Positions 25,082-36,011 of a stretch of 64,000 nucleotides of DNA are shown piece by piece. The position numbers and the translations under genes are program-made. The DNA lies in the NCBI GenBank assembly GCA_947496555.1, contig CANMDH010000010.1, positions 1 to 64,000 on the forward strand, in the 5' to 3' direction. The notes beneath the pieces were generated by a model. It worked only from the letters and a program-made list of their open reading frames with translations. It did not search any database and was not told the DNA's origin. Position 1 is the stretch's first letter. Each line of letters begins with the position of its first letter. This stretch comes from an uncultured Aquimarina sp. Lineage in GTDB: Bacteria; Bacteroidota; Bacteroidia; Flavobacteriales; Flavobacteriaceae.

Positions 25082-27310
25082 ATGATAGCCAGAAGATTAA
25101 TATCAAAACTTGTTTTTTTATTAGTTCCGTTTATCTTTTTCGCTCAGCAAAATAAGGAAACGAACAATACTCAATATGTCAACCCATTTATAGGTTCGCA
25201 AGGAGAAGGAAATGTATTTGTAGGTGCCTGCAAACCATTTGGAATGGTAAAACTGGGGCCAGATTATGAGGGTCACTCTAATTCAGGCTACATTCACCAA
25301 GGCCGTATTGAAGGGTTTAGTCACACCCACACCAGTGGCACAGGAGGTGGAGCCAAGTATGGAAATATTCTTTTAGTGCCAAGATCAGGTAACGATGCGT
25401 CAGTGGGGAGTACCTCCATAGCTCAAGATGAGCAATGCAATGCAGGGTACTACAGTGTTTATCTTCAAGACGCAAAGGTCAAGGCAGAGCTTACCGCAAG
25501 CCATAGTGTAGGGTTTCATCGTTATACTTTTGATGATAAAGACGGACAAGTACTAATTGATGCCGGTCATCATCTCTATACAGGAAGAACGTATGGAAGT
25601 GATCGATATAGATATGGAGAGGCACAATATCTGGTGGGAAGTGAGATTAATATAGAATCCCCTTCCAGCGTGTCTGGCTTTAGCCGGGTTAGAAATGGAT
25701 GGAATCTTGGAGGCACGTACACCGTGTATTTTTATGCCGTTTTTAACTCGCCTTTCAAAGAACATACTACCTGGGAGCGAGAAATAGATCGTGTAAATCC
25801 AGATAATGCGAAAAAGGCAGGAGCGACTTTTTCTTTTCAAGATCTAAAGGACAAAAGCGTACAGGTCAAAGTAGGGATTTCTTTCATAAGTATTGAAAAA
25901 GCCAGACAGAATATTGAAAAGGAAATTCCACACTGGGAGTTTGAAAAAGTTCGTAATGAAAGTCGCAAGACTTGGAATGATATGCTTTCGAGTATTAGTA
26001 TCAAGGGAGGAACATTAACTCAAAAAAGGATTTTCTACACGGGACTCTACCACACCATGCTGATGCCTACAGACCGCACAGGAGAGAACCCACTTTGGTA
26101 TTCTAAAGAACCGTATTATGACGATTTTTATGCCATTTGGGATACGTATCGCACTACCAACCCACTATTCAACCTAATCCAGAGGGATCGCCAAAGGGAT
26201 ATGATCCGTTCATTAGTGGACACTTACAAACATGAAGGGTATATGCCAGATGCACGATCAGGAAATTATACCGGACGCACTCAGGGTGGAAGTAATTGCG
26301 ACATGCTCATCACAGAAGCTTATTTAAAAGGGATAAAAGGAATAGATTATGAATTAGCCTATGAAGCAATGATCAAAAATGCCGAAGTAGATCCTGGGGA
26401 TGACCATGAGCAAAAAGGTAGAGGCGGTATAGACGATTATAAGGCTATAGGATATGTGCCTGCAGAACATTACAGATCAGCTTCTCGTACTGTAGAGTAC
26501 TGTGCAAATGATTATGCCATCGCCGAACTTGCAAAAGCAATGAAAAAAGAAGAAGACATTCAGAAATATGTACAACGCTCATCGAATTGGCAAAATCTAT
26601 GGTATGAAACAAAGTTAGATGGTTTTACAGGCTTTATCTGGCCCAGATACCAAAATGGTGAATGGAAAAAAGACCATGACCCAATGCAGTGGGGGTACTG
26701 GGATGTACAAATGTATGAGGGTTCAGCTTGGGATTATTCCTTTTATGTACCTCATGATGTCAACAAATTAATACAAAAAAGTGGTGGTAAAGATGAATTC
26801 ATCCGTAGGCTTGATCATTTTTTTGACAAAAAGTATTTCAATGTAACCAATGAACCGGATTTTCTCACCCCATGTCTTTATTTATGGGCTGGTAGATATG
26901 ACAAAACCGCAGAAAGAATAAAAGAAATCAGCAATACTGCATGGTCCGACCAGCCTAATGGTATTCCAGGAAATGATGATTCTGGAGCTATGTCTGCCTG
27001 GTGGATCTTTCATTCTATGGGATTCTTCCCGGTTGCAGGCCAGGATGTTTATCTGATCACTACACCTGTCTTTGAAAAGAGCATTTTAAGAATGCAGGAT
27101 AACAAGACGTTGACAATTCAGTCCAAAAACCTGAACGATAAGAATATATATGTACAAAAAGCCTTTTTGAATGGTAAACCACTCAATAGGGCATGGTTTC
27201 GGCACCAAGAAATAATAGAAGGAGCGGTACTGGAATTTGTTATGGGCGCTTCTCCAACAGACTGGGGAACAGACCCGACATTGTTTCCTCCTTCATTAAC
27301 ACAAAATTAA
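25082..27310 (+). CDS. GH92-family exo-alpha-mannosidase-like protein
   Basis: The 742-residue secreted protein (signal peptide to about FFAQQ) has GH92 signatures: YVNPFIGSQGEGNVFVGACKPFGMVKLGPD at the N-terminus, GFSHTHTSGTGGGAKYGNILL, the barrel motif MPDARSGNYTGRTQGGSNCDML and the C-terminal GNDDSGAMSAWWIFHSMGFFPV. GH92 enzymes are calcium-dependent exo-alpha-mannosidases. Mannose is not expected in a simple galactan, so either the target is more complex or this member acts on another sugar. It lies in the operon, two bases before the next sulfatase gene. Confidence 0.93.
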   Translation: MIARRLISKLVFLLVPFIFFAQQNKETNNTQYVNPFIGSQGEGNVFVGACKPFGMVKLGPDYEGHSNSGYIHQGRIEGFSHTHTSGTGGGAKYGNILLVPRSGNDASVGSTSIAQDEQCNAGYYSVYLQDAKVKAELTASHSVGFHRYTFDDKDGQVLIDAGHHLYTGRTYGSDRYRYGEAQYLVGSEINIESPSSVSGFSRVRNGWNLGGTYTVYFYAVFNSPFKEHTTWEREIDRVNPDNAKKAGATFSFQDLKDKSVQVKVGISFISIEKARQNIEKEIPHWEFEKVRNESRKTWNDMLSSISIKGGTLTQKRIFYTGLYHTMLMPTDRTGENPLWYSKEPYYDDFYAIWDTYRTTNPLFNLIQRDRQRDMIRSLVDTYKHEGYMPDARSGNYTGRTQGGSNCDMLITEAYLKGIKGIDYELAYEAMIKNAEVDPGDDHEQKGRGGIDDYKAIGYVPAEHYRSASRTVEYCANDYAIAELAKAMKKEEDIQKYVQRSSNWQNLWYETKLDGFTGFIWPRYQNGEWKKDHDPMQWGYWDVQMYEGSAWDYSFYVPHDVNKLIQKSGGKDEFIRRLDHFFDKKYFNVTNEPDFLTPCLYLWAGRYDKTAERIKEISNTAWSDQPNGIPGNDDSGAMSAWWIFHSMGFFPVAGQDVYLITTPVFEKSILRMQDNKTLTIQSKNLNDKNIYVQKAFLNGKPLNRAWFRHQEIIEGAVLEFVMGASPTDWGTDPTLFPPSLTQN

Positions 27311-27311
27311 T

Positions 27312-28865
27312 ATGAGAGATTTCATAAAACTACTTGCACTAATTCTTTTAATAACTGTTTCATGCAAGGACAGCAATAAACCTAAAGAGGGTGTTACTAA
27401 GAAGAAAAAACCTAATATAGTCTTGATTTATGCAGATGATCTAGGATATGCAGACCTTGGTAGTTATGGGGCCACAGGTGTGAGAACACCTGCTATTGAC
27501 CATCTTGCCAACAACGGACTCAAGTTAACAGATGCCCACTGCTCTGCAGCTACCTGTTCTCCATCAAGATATTCGTTGCTTACCGGTAGTTATGCTTTTA
27601 GAAACAATGCAGCAGTATTGCCCGGTGATGCTCCATTACTTATCGATCCACAAAAAGGTACTTTACCATCAATGCTTCAGAAAGCAGGATACAAAACCGC
27701 GGTGGTTGGCAAATGGCATCTTGGATTAGGAAGAGGCGACGTGGATTGGAATGGTGCCATAAAACCGGGTCCTCTTGAAGTTGGATTTGATTATTCATTC
27801 ATTATTCCGGCTACTGGTGATAGGGTTCCTTGCGTTTTTGTGGAAAATCATCATGTAGTTGGACTTGATAAAGAAGATCCGATCACGGTTAGTTATGGGA
27901 AACCTATAGGTAATGACCCTACCGGAATGTCTAATCCTGAAGGTCTCAAACAAGGAGCCGATCGACAGCATAGTGAAACTATTGTCAATGGAATAAGCCG
28001 TATTGGTTATATGAGTGGAGGAAATACTGCAAGATGGAAAGATGAAGATTTTGCAGATATATTGACCGACAAAGCAAAAAATTTTATTTCTGAAAATAAG
28101 AAAGATCCATTCTTTCTATTCTTCTCTTTTCATGACATTCATGTACCCAGAATACCTCACCCAAGGTTTGTAGGTGCTAGTGAAATGGGACCAAGAGGTG
28201 ATGCTATTGTGCAAATGGATTGGTGTACCGGACAGATTATGAATACCTTGAAGGAGCATGGACTTGATGAGAATACCCTGGTGATTTTTACCAGTGATAA
28301 CGGTCCTGTTCTAGATGATGGTTATGTAGACCAATCGGTAGAAAAAATAGGCAAGCATAATCCATCAGGACCATTTCGCGGTGGTAAGTACAGCGCTTAT
28401 GAATCCGGAACCAGGGTTCCTACCATTGTGTACTGGCCTAAGCAGGTCAAACCTCAGGAAAGCAAGGCACTGCTCACCCAGGTAGATTTATATATGAGTC
28501 TGGCACAACTCGTGGGGCAAAATGTAGGTGCTAATGATGCCCCTGATAGTTTTAACCATTTGGATGCATGGCTTGGTAAAAATAAAACAGGTCGTACCAC
28601 CATGCTCGAAGAAGCATATACTATCGCATTAAGAGAGGGTAATTGGAAATATATACATCCCGCAGAAGAAGGTTATAGTACTTGGGTAGAAGATGTAAAG
28701 AACATTGAATCAGGATTGAGCTTAGAAGAGCAGCTGTATAATTTGAGTGAGGACATCGGAGAACAAATAAATCTCTCAAAAGAATATCCAGAAAGAGTTC
28801 AAAAGATGAAAGCGAAAATCGCAAAAATTCAGCAAGAAGGAACAAGACCAGGTTTAACCGATTAA
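27312..28865 (+). CDS. Family S1 sulfatase lipoprotein (paralogue of 6286-7851)
   Basis: The 517-residue lipoprotein (LLITVSC, Cys18) carries the sulfatase start KPNIVLIYADDLGYAD, formylglycine motif C82-S-P-S-R, KWHLGLG and the metal block FTSDNGP. Nearly every block matches the sulfatase at 6286-7851, so both should act on similar sulfate positions, perhaps at different stages or in different compartments. It starts two bases after the GH92 gene. A 148-base gap follows in which I see no gene or clear hairpin. Confidence 0.95.
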   Translation: MRDFIKLLALILLITVSCKDSNKPKEGVTKKKKPNIVLIYADDLGYADLGSYGATGVRTPAIDHLANNGLKLTDAHCSAATCSPSRYSLLTGSYAFRNNAAVLPGDAPLLIDPQKGTLPSMLQKAGYKTAVVGKWHLGLGRGDVDWNGAIKPGPLEVGFDYSFIIPATGDRVPCVFVENHHVVGLDKEDPITVSYGKPIGNDPTGMSNPEGLKQGADRQHSETIVNGISRIGYMSGGNTARWKDEDFADILTDKAKNFISENKKDPFFLFFSFHDIHVPRIPHPRFVGASEMGPRGDAIVQMDWCTGQIMNTLKEHGLDENTLVIFTSDNGPVLDDGYVDQSVEKIGKHNPSGPFRGGKYSAYESGTRVPTIVYWPKQVKPQESKALLTQVDLYMSLAQLVGQNVGANDAPDSFNHLDAWLGKNKTGRTTMLEEAYTIALREGNWKYIHPAEEGYSTWVEDVKNIESGLSLEEQLYNLSEDIGEQINLSKEYPERVQKMKAKIAKIQQEGTRPGLTD

Positions 28866-29013
28866 CTTAAAAATATGGGCTTAGGAGAGAATAAGGGTTT
28901 GTTAGTACTGGATGCAACTTGGAAAATTAGGATCCAGGGTACAAACGACATTTATATGAATTAATAACATAAATCACACAATAAAATATACTCTAAAATT
29001 AAAATTATTAATC

Positions 29014-32000
29014 ATGAAAGCATTAAAAATCTTTCTTGTTAGCATAGCAATCATGTTATGTTTTCAAGAATCTGCTCAGAGCCAGGATCTTCCCTCAATT
29101 ATGGGTGGTGTAGCTGGTAATACGAACCGCTCAGATGATACTTTTATCAATAGCTTTAGTAGTTCGAATGTTAGTGGGGTTACTAATCCAAGAATTAGTG
29201 TGTATCCTAAAAGGTACTGGAATAAAGAAACCAATCAACCTACTCCGGAATCAATCGATGATATTGTATTAGAGTCGCATAGCCAGGGACAGGACCTTAT
29301 TCTTTACTTCATACACTATCTTGAAGCAGATGGAGATCCAGGTGACTATAATAAGTGGTATGAGATAGGAAGGTCTTTTGCCACTCGTTTTGGAAAAAAT
29401 AGTAGTTGGTTAGCGTCACAAGGCTATGCAGGAAAAGGATCCACTACATTCATGGCTTTTAATGAACCCTGGCATAATAATAAGAGTTGGGATCCACAGG
29501 TTTTTAAAGCATGTATGGATGGACTGGGAGATGGAGTTCATTCTGTTAATCCTGAATTTGTAGTGACCCCTGGAGGAATGCCGACCTATTTGTTACCAGA
29601 CAGAAATCCGTTGATTGGTGCTATCACACCGCTTCTCAATGATGGTAGTCTGGATGGATTAACCTTTCATTTGTATAATGACACCAGAGGAGACAGGCCA
29701 TGGCGAATGGATTATGAATTTAATTCCCAAGCTGTCTTTGACTCTGTAAAAGCATACTGGGGTATCACAGCAGATATCTATTATCACGTAACAGAATATA
29801 TGCCAAAGGCAGATGACGAAGTTTGGAAATCCAAATATTTCTTAATGCATACCTGGTCTAATCTTGGTGTGATCGGTAACCAGGGGCAACCTGTCACAAG
29901 GCATATAGCACCCTATTTATATACGATTATTACTCCAGAACATGACCAATTCAGCATGGCAGATGTGGACTGGGTATGGCAAGGAAATGAAAAAGGCCGG
30001 ATATATCAAATGATATCACGATTAACAGAGGGTATGCAGTTTGTATCTCTGGATCCCAATGCAAGTGGTGAATTTGTTCTTGAAGGCAATGGAAAAAAAT
30101 TAGTGGTATGGCAAAATGCTGAAACCTGGACTGATAATCCAGGTACTTCGTTTACTGTCAATAATATTCCCTCAACGGCTACACGATTAGAGGTATTTCG
30201 TTATAATTCCTGGATACAGGAACATGGAGGTCATGGAGGTGTACCCGATCCTTATCAATCTATTACAATATCTGGAGAATCTTCATTCACAATAAACGAC
30301 CTCCCTATTGGAGAATGTTACATGTTTATGATGTATGATGGAGAGGGACTGAATCAGCATCCGCAAGTACTCATATCAAACATTCAGGATAACCAGGTTA
30401 TCCAGGAAGGTACCCCTATAGAAATTATCGCTCAGGTCTCGGATGCTGATAGTAGCATAGAAGAAGTACGGTTTTTTTCTGGCAGAAGTCTTTTGGAGGT
30501 GAAAAATACACCACCCTATACAGTTACCCTGCCAGGTCTTCCGATAGGTGAAACACAACTCATTGTAACTGCAAGAGATGAACATGGTGGATTTAATGTA
30601 GGTGAAGTAAACGTAGTGGTCGAACCTGAAGGGGATTTTGTACGTGCAAGTGATGACGCCTATGTAAGAGGGGAACGAAATGCCGATATTAATTATGGTA
30701 CGGAACCAGTTGTAGAAATAAGAGCGAATCCTAATAAATTGAGAGATCAATATGAAGGGTATTTGAGGTTTGATTTAACCGAAGCTCGCGAGCAATCTAT
30801 TGATTCAGCATACCTACGTTTGAGGATTAATAGAAAAGGAGTCAGAAATATTGATCTACATTATGTAGAAAATGATGGGTGGAGTGAAAATTCCCTTACC
30901 TGGAATAATAAACCGGAACCAATAATTAAAATAGCAAATTTCGAACCCGAGGAAGATGGCCAATGGTCAAAAATTGACATTACCTCATTGGTAAGTTCTG
31001 AGTTAGAAGGAGATGGAGTGCTTTCATTTATGATGATTCCCCAAAGCCCTGGGTTGGATACTAAAATTTCTTCCAAAGAGAGTAGTGTATACAATGCTCC
31101 GTTTATCGAACTTAAAAAGCTGCCTATAGATGTCGAAATTACTTCTCCACAGGATAGTACCGATTACTCTGTAGGATCAGACATTGTTATCAATGTTATG
31201 GCTACAGATACGTTGTCTGGCATTAGTAAAGTTGAGTTTTTTGAGGATAATAATAAATTAGGAGAAATTTCCAGTCCGCCATATACGTATACCTGGCAAG
31301 ATGTGGCAGCTGGAAATTATCTTCTTACTGCTGTAGCTACAAATCAAAATGGATTACAAAAAAGATCAAAAGGTGTTTCTGTTTCAGTAGTGGATCCAGA
31401 TAAAATATTTCTTCAACCTATAGAAGACGCCTATGTTAGAGGAGGAAGACATAGTACAGAAAACTATGGGAATCTAAAAGAACTGGTCGTAAAACGTGGA
31501 GGTATTCACTTCAGGTTTGAATCTTTATTGAAATTTAACCTATCTGATATCAATCGAGAGGTTATACAGGCTAAACTCCGTTTACGTGTATTTGAGGATG
31601 ATGATAGATCCGGAGATCCTAACCATACCCTTTACATGGTAAATGACGATAGTTGGAATGAAAATACGATCACCTGGGATACAAAACCTGCAACTGATAC
31701 TACCATAGAAACTCTGGTTGCTCCAAATGTGGACCAATGGATCGAATATGATGTTACCGAGCAGATCAAGAATGAGGCTACTGGAGATGATCTGGCGTCA
31801 TTCCTTTTACAGGCAGATAACTCCACCTCTATCATCTATTATTCTATAGAAAATGAATTTTTTACCGTCTATCCGCAGTTGGTTGTAACTATGTTACCAG
31901 AACCTCCTTCTGCTCCCGATAGCGTGATTACCACTACATATTCTGATACTCGGGTTGATATTACCTGGGCAGATAATTCATCGAATGAGGATGGATTTAT

Positions 32001-32946
32001 CATCGAGCGGAAGAGTGAAACGGATACAACATTTATTGAAGTCGCCAGGGTCGAATCTGATATTACCTATTATTCAGATACCGATCTCACATGCGAAACC
32101 ACATACACTTATCGTTTAATAGCATTTAATTCAGGTGGTTTATCTGAGTTTTCTCCAGAATCTGCAGCCGTAACCAGATTATGTCCAAGCGGTCAGTCCC
32201 CTTATAGAGGCATCGCTTGGTCGGTGCCAGGTGTTATTGAAGCAGAAGACTTTGATGAAGGAGGCGAAGGACTGGCTTACCACGATTCAAATCCTATTAA
32301 CATTAACCGACAATATCGCCCTTCAGAAGGTGTAGACATTCAATTAATAAGAAATGAAGAAGGGGCATATAATGTAGGTTGGACCAGAAATGACGAGTGG
32401 TTGGAATATACCATTGATGTTTCAGAGGCAGGTAGCTATAATATTGATTTAAGAGTAGCAACTTGGTTAAGACGAGGAAAATTTCATATAGAATTTGAAG
32501 GGATTGATCAAACCGGTACTGTCATTGTACCAAGAACGTGGGGCTTTCAACGATGGACTACGGTTTCGGTCAATAATGTAAATCTTCCCGTAGGCAAACA
32601 AATTATGCGGTTTTACATAGAACAAGGCTTGTTTAATATCGATAAGATAACTTTCAATATGAATAATGAGGAAAGTAACAATGCTCCCCTGGTTCTACAG
32701 GACAAACAAAATAGCGCTTTCTCAAAGGAATTTCAGGTATTTCCCAATCCAACTTCAGACATGGTAACAATCCTCGGAGATAATAAAGGAAAACTTACTA
32801 TTTATGGTCTAAGCGGTAAAGAAGTTATGCAAACCGAATTTAAATCCGGTGATAAAGTAAATGTTTCAGGACTAAGTAATGGAATTTATGTATTCAAGAT
32901 ACAATCCAATGAAGATGTAACATTCCGAAAGATTATAAAAAAATAA
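29014..32946 (+). CDS. Secreted multimodular putative glycosidase: NEP barrel, 2x DNRLRE, FN3, CBM6, T9SS sorting domain
   Basis: This 1310-residue extracellular protein has a signal peptide ending near residue 24. The catalytic-like barrel (about 25-370) has E151 in MAFNEPWH and E261 in YYHVTEYM, the same pair as in the 19515-21791 protein. Then come a beta-sandwich (about 375-455), an Ig-like domain, DNRLRE module 1 (about 545-705), an Ig-like domain (about 710-795), DNRLRE module 2 (about 800-965), fibronectin III (about 970-1065), a CBM6-like module (about 1075-1220, VIEAEDFDEGG) and a type IX sorting domain (about 1240-1310, FPNPTSD to FRKIIKK). It is the only protein of the locus with a T9SS tail, so it is the likely cell-surface or released enzyme making the first cuts. 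The catalytic family is not recognised with confidence. Confidence 0.78.
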   Translation: MKALKIFLVSIAIMLCFQESAQSQDLPSIMGGVAGNTNRSDDTFINSFSSSNVSGVTNPRISVYPKRYWNKETNQPTPESIDDIVLESHSQGQDLILYFIHYLEADGDPGDYNKWYEIGRSFATRFGKNSSWLASQGYAGKGSTTFMAFNEPWHNNKSWDPQVFKACMDGLGDGVHSVNPEFVVTPGGMPTYLLPDRNPLIGAITPLLNDGSLDGLTFHLYNDTRGDRPWRMDYEFNSQAVFDSVKAYWGITADIYYHVTEYMPKADDEVWKSKYFLMHTWSNLGVIGNQGQPVTRHIAPYLYTIITPEHDQFSMADVDWVWQGNEKGRIYQMISRLTEGMQFVSLDPNASGEFVLEGNGKKLVVWQNAETWTDNPGTSFTVNNIPSTATRLEVFRYNSWIQEHGGHGGVPDPYQSITISGESSFTINDLPIGECYMFMMYDGEGLNQHPQVLISNIQDNQVIQEGTPIEIIAQVSDADSSIEEVRFFSGRSLLEVKNTPPYTVTLPGLPIGETQLIVTARDEHGGFNVGEVNVVVEPEGDFVRASDDAYVRGERNADINYGTEPVVEIRANPNKLRDQYEGYLRFDLTEAREQSIDSAYLRLRINRKGVRNIDLHYVENDGWSENSLTWNNKPEPIIKIANFEPEEDGQWSKIDITSLVSSELEGDGVLSFMMIPQSPGLDTKISSKESSVYNAPFIELKKLPIDVEITSPQDSTDYSVGSDIVINVMATDTLSGISKVEFFEDNNKLGEISSPPYTYTWQDVAAGNYLLTAVATNQNGLQKRSKGVSVSVVDPDKIFLQPIEDAYVRGGRHSTENYGNLKELVVKRGGIHFRFESLLKFNLSDINREVIQAKLRLRVFEDDDRSGDPNHTLYMVNDDSWNENTITWDTKPATDTTIETLVAPNVDQWIEYDVTEQIKNEATGDDLASFLLQADNSTSIIYYSIENEFFTVYPQLVVTMLPEPPSAPDSVITTTYSDTRVDITWADNSSNEDGFIIERKSETDTTFIEVARVESDITYYSDTDLTCETTYTYRLIAFNSGGLSEFSPESAAVTRLCPSGQSPYRGIAWSVPGVIEAEDFDEGGEGLAYHDSNPININRQYRPSEGVDIQLIRNEEGAYNVGWTRNDEWLEYTIDVSEAGSYNIDLRVATWLRRGKFHIEFEGIDQTGTVIVPRTWGFQRWTTVSVNNVNLPVGKQIMRFYIEQGLFNIDKITFNMNNEESNNAPLVLQDKQNSAFSKEFQVFPNPTSDMVTILGDNKGKLTIYGLSGKEVMQTEFKSGDKVNVSGLSNGIYVFKIQSNEDVTFRKIIKK

Positions 32947-32965
32947 TCCACATGATAATGCTGAG

Positions 32966-34519
32966 ATGAGATTTTTGACTTTGATACTTTTGATATTCAG
33001 CTTTCTAAATACAGAAGCAAAAAATGTAAATGTCTCTGATTTTGGAGCGGTTGGTGATGGAAAAACCAATGATACCAAAGCACTGCAGAGTGCTATAGAC
33101 GCTTGTGCTGAATCTGGAGGTGGCAGGGTAACGGTAAGTCCCGGGGCCTACCTGACAAGTACCATTCAACTTAGAGACAATATCGATTTACATTTGATGC
33201 AAAACGCTGTTTTGAAGGGTAGTACAGATAACAAAGCCTATCGCGATTCGGCGTTGGTACTCATAAAAGACGTGCAAAATGTAACCATTAGCGGGTACGG
33301 AAAAATTGACGGACAAGGATGGCACCAAAACTTCAACAATAGAGGTAGAAAGGTAAAAGTTAGTCGCCCTTTTCAAATATTTGTAACTAATTCCAAGTTT
33401 ATCAGAATCACTGGGATCAAACTTAGAAATGCACCCATGTGGAATATAAGTTTGAAAAAGTCTGAGTGGATCACTATAGACAACATCGATATTTACTCTC
33501 ATAGCAATACCAATAACGACGGGATAGATATTGATGCAAAAAATGTTGTGATAAGCAATTGTATTATTGATACAGATGATGATGCTATTGTTTTTAAAAG
33601 CTGGACCGATGATTTTGTGGTAGAAAATGTTGCCATTAGTAACTGCAGATTAGCCTCTAATTGTAATGCCATTAAGTTTGGCACTTGGAGCGCAGTAGGT
33701 TTTCGCAACATTTCTATATCCAATTGTGTAATCACCTCGGCAGCAGAAGATAATGTGAGAACACCTTGGTATGAGCAATATGAAGGAATTTCCAAACAAC
33801 CTACAGTAATATCAGGAATAGCCTTGGAAGTGGTCGATGGTGGGTTTATGGATGGCATAACTATCTCCAATATTTCTATGCAAGGTGTACAGACTCCAAT
33901 ATTCATAAGATTGGGTGATCGTGATGGTATCGGAAGTTTAAAAAATGTACTTATCAGTAATATCAATGCAACAAACGAAAGCCGTATTACAAGTTCAATA
34001 ACGGGTATCCCTGGGAGCTATGTAGAAAATGTAACTATCAAGGATGTCATTTTCAATAGTAAAGGAACTGGTACTCTAGCACATACCAACGAGATCATTC
34101 CCGAAAATAATAAAGGGTATCCGGAAAATAGAATGTACGGAGCCAGTTTACCGGCTCATGGGTTTTATGTGCGGCATGCAAAAGGAATACAGTTTGAGAA
34201 TTTTCAACTGAATGTACAAAATCCTGATGCTCGACCAGCTATTCTATTAGATGATGTGCATGATTTTTTTTTACGAAATATTCAAGGTGATTTACCCAGT
34301 AATGATCAACCCCTTTTCAGAATCATTCAATCAAGAAATATTCGATTTTCTGATTATCACAACACCAAAACAGTAGGTACATTACTATCTATTGAAGGAG
34401 AGAAAACAAAGAAAATCATCATAGATAACAATGATCTCTTGGACGTAAGAACACCTTACCTAATAAAAGATGGAGCTTCACAAAAGGAAGTATTCTTATC
34501 AGGAAATCTAAATAAATAA
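32966..34519 (+). CDS. GH28-type (polygalacturonase-like) glycosidase
   Basis: The 517-residue secreted protein (signal peptide to about TEAKN) is a right-handed beta-helix with the pectate-lyase/GH28 opening VSDFGAVGDGKTNDTKALQ. GH28-like active-site blocks are NNDGIDID (Asp185) and TDDDAIVF (Asp205/206). The usual GHG histidine motif is replaced by NCNAIKFGT, as in divergent exo-acting GH28-like enzymes. The target could be a uronic acid or a galactan linkage. It starts 20 bases after the preceding gene and is part of the same operon. Confidence 0.85.
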   Translation: MRFLTLILLIFSFLNTEAKNVNVSDFGAVGDGKTNDTKALQSAIDACAESGGGRVTVSPGAYLTSTIQLRDNIDLHLMQNAVLKGSTDNKAYRDSALVLIKDVQNVTISGYGKIDGQGWHQNFNNRGRKVKVSRPFQIFVTNSKFIRITGIKLRNAPMWNISLKKSEWITIDNIDIYSHSNTNNDGIDIDAKNVVISNCIIDTDDDAIVFKSWTDDFVVENVAISNCRLASNCNAIKFGTWSAVGFRNISISNCVITSAAEDNVRTPWYEQYEGISKQPTVISGIALEVVDGGFMDGITISNISMQGVQTPIFIRLGDRDGIGSLKNVLISNINATNESRITSSITGIPGSYVENVTIKDVIFNSKGTGTLAHTNEIIPENNKGYPENRMYGASLPAHGFYVRHAKGIQFENFQLNVQNPDARPAILLDDVHDFFLRNIQGDLPSNDQPLFRIIQSRNIRFSDYHNTKTVGTLLSIEGEKTKKIIIDNNDLLDVRTPYLIKDGASQKEVFLSGNLNK

Positions 34520-34522
34520 AAA

Positions 34523-36004
34523 ATGAAAGCACCACTGTCAAATACGTTTTTTGTAATAAGTCTTTTAATTTTTTTGGGCTGTAAAGACGACAATAAAAAA
34601 CAAGAACAAGTAGTTACACCTAATTTGTTGGTAATTATGACAGATGAACACAACTTTAGGACCTTAGGTTGTTACCGGGAAACATTGGCACAAGAAGAGG
34701 CCTATATTTGGGGGGAAGGGTTAGCTGTAGAAACACCAAATATTGATTTCCTGGCACAAAACGGAGTGTTATTCTCTAAGTTTTATGCTGTGGCTCCTTT
34801 ATGTTCACCCTCCAGAAGTTCATTTGTTTCAGGCTTATACCCGCATCATACAGGGGTAGAACAAAACGACAGCCCTATGCATGACACTATTGTAACATTT
34901 GCCGAAGTTTTAAGAAAGAAAGGGTATGCAACCGGATATGCAGGGAAATGGCACCTTGATGGTACTGGCAAACCCCAATGGGAGCCAGAACGAGACTTTG
35001 GCTTTTCTGAAAATCGATTTATGTTCAATCGCGGACACTGGAAGAAAGTTATTGATACCCCAGATGGGCCTTTGATAGATGCGGTAGATTCATTGGGTGG
35101 TTTTGCCTATGATTTGAATGATGCTAATGATAAAAGTTATATGACGGATTATCTGACAGATAAAACTTTGGATTTTATTGAGAAAAACAAAGAAAAGCCT
35201 TTTTGTTACATGCTCAGTTATCCCGATCCTCATGGTCCCGATACAGTAAGATCTCCATATAACACCATGTATTCTCACATGAAGTTTACACCACCTGCTA
35301 CATATTATAAAGAAGACAAAGATCTTCCCTCTTGGGCTAGTAAAACGGAGAAAGAAATTGATCAATCCCAATATTTTGGTATGGTAAAGTGCCTTGATGA
35401 CAATATAGGTAGGTTAATAGAACATCTTAGAATCAATAACCTTTTGGATAACACTATCATCGTATTTACTTCGGATCATGGAGATCTAAGAGGTGAACAT
35501 CAAAGAAGGAATAAAGGAGTTCCATTGGAGGCATCAGCCAAAGTACCTTTTATTGTTTATTCAAAATCGCTTAAACAAAAGAATAAGAAAGTAGAAAACG
35601 CATTCAATTCGGTGGATTTTGCACCTTCGATATTAAGTCTTATAGGGTATAATAATGAGCATAAAATGGAAGGTGCTGATTTTTCGGAGCTTTTAAAAGA
35701 ACCAAAAAGTCAGTCGCAATTTAGAAACTTTACGGTAATGAGGAGTTCCGGTAGTGCTAAAACCAAATGGATAGCGGCAGTAACTAGTAGATACAAACTT
35801 GTTCTTTCAGAAAATGATCCTCCCTGGTTACTTGATTTAGAACTTAATCCCCAGGAAACTATTAACTACATAGATGTGCCCGAAAACAAAAAGGTCATAA
35901 AGGAGCTTGTCAAAGGTCTAAAAGACTATGTTACTAAATATGAAGATCCCTATCTTCAAGGCACTACTCTAGCTGAATTTATACCAAAACTTATAAATCT
36001 GTAA
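34523..36004 (+). CDS. Family S1 sulfatase lipoprotein
   Basis: The 493-residue lipoprotein (LLIFLGC, Cys20) has formylglycine motif C94-S-P-S-R, the metal start NLLVIMTDEHNFRTLGC, the GKWHLDG block and the second metal block FTSDHGD. The IMTDEH start with TSDHGD resembles the choline-sulfatase/iduronate-sulfatase branch of S1. It is not closely related to the other three sulfatases here, so the locus has three distinct sulfatase types. It sits four bases after the GH28-type gene. Confidence 0.94.
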   Translation: MKAPLSNTFFVISLLIFLGCKDDNKKQEQVVTPNLLVIMTDEHNFRTLGCYRETLAQEEAYIWGEGLAVETPNIDFLAQNGVLFSKFYAVAPLCSPSRSSFVSGLYPHHTGVEQNDSPMHDTIVTFAEVLRKKGYATGYAGKWHLDGTGKPQWEPERDFGFSENRFMFNRGHWKKVIDTPDGPLIDAVDSLGGFAYDLNDANDKSYMTDYLTDKTLDFIEKNKEKPFCYMLSYPDPHGPDTVRSPYNTMYSHMKFTPPATYYKEDKDLPSWASKTEKEIDQSQYFGMVKCLDDNIGRLIEHLRINNLLDNTIIVFTSDHGDLRGEHQRRNKGVPLEASAKVPFIVYSKSLKQKNKKVENAFNSVDFAPSILSLIGYNNEHKMEGADFSELLKEPKSQSQFRNFTVMRSSGSAKTKWIAAVTSRYKLVLSENDPPWLLDLELNPQETINYIDVPENKKVIKELVKGLKDYVTKYEDPYLQGTTLAEFIPKLINL

Positions 36005-36011
36005 AAACATC

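Noticed and set aside
28875-28964. A 29-codon ORF in the gap before the multimodular glycosidase
   Set aside because: It has no recognisable motif or conserved context; a chance ORF is likelier.
33499-33966. A 155-residue minus-strand frame inside the GH28-type gene
   Set aside because: It is fully antisense to a well-supported gene and has no family signature.
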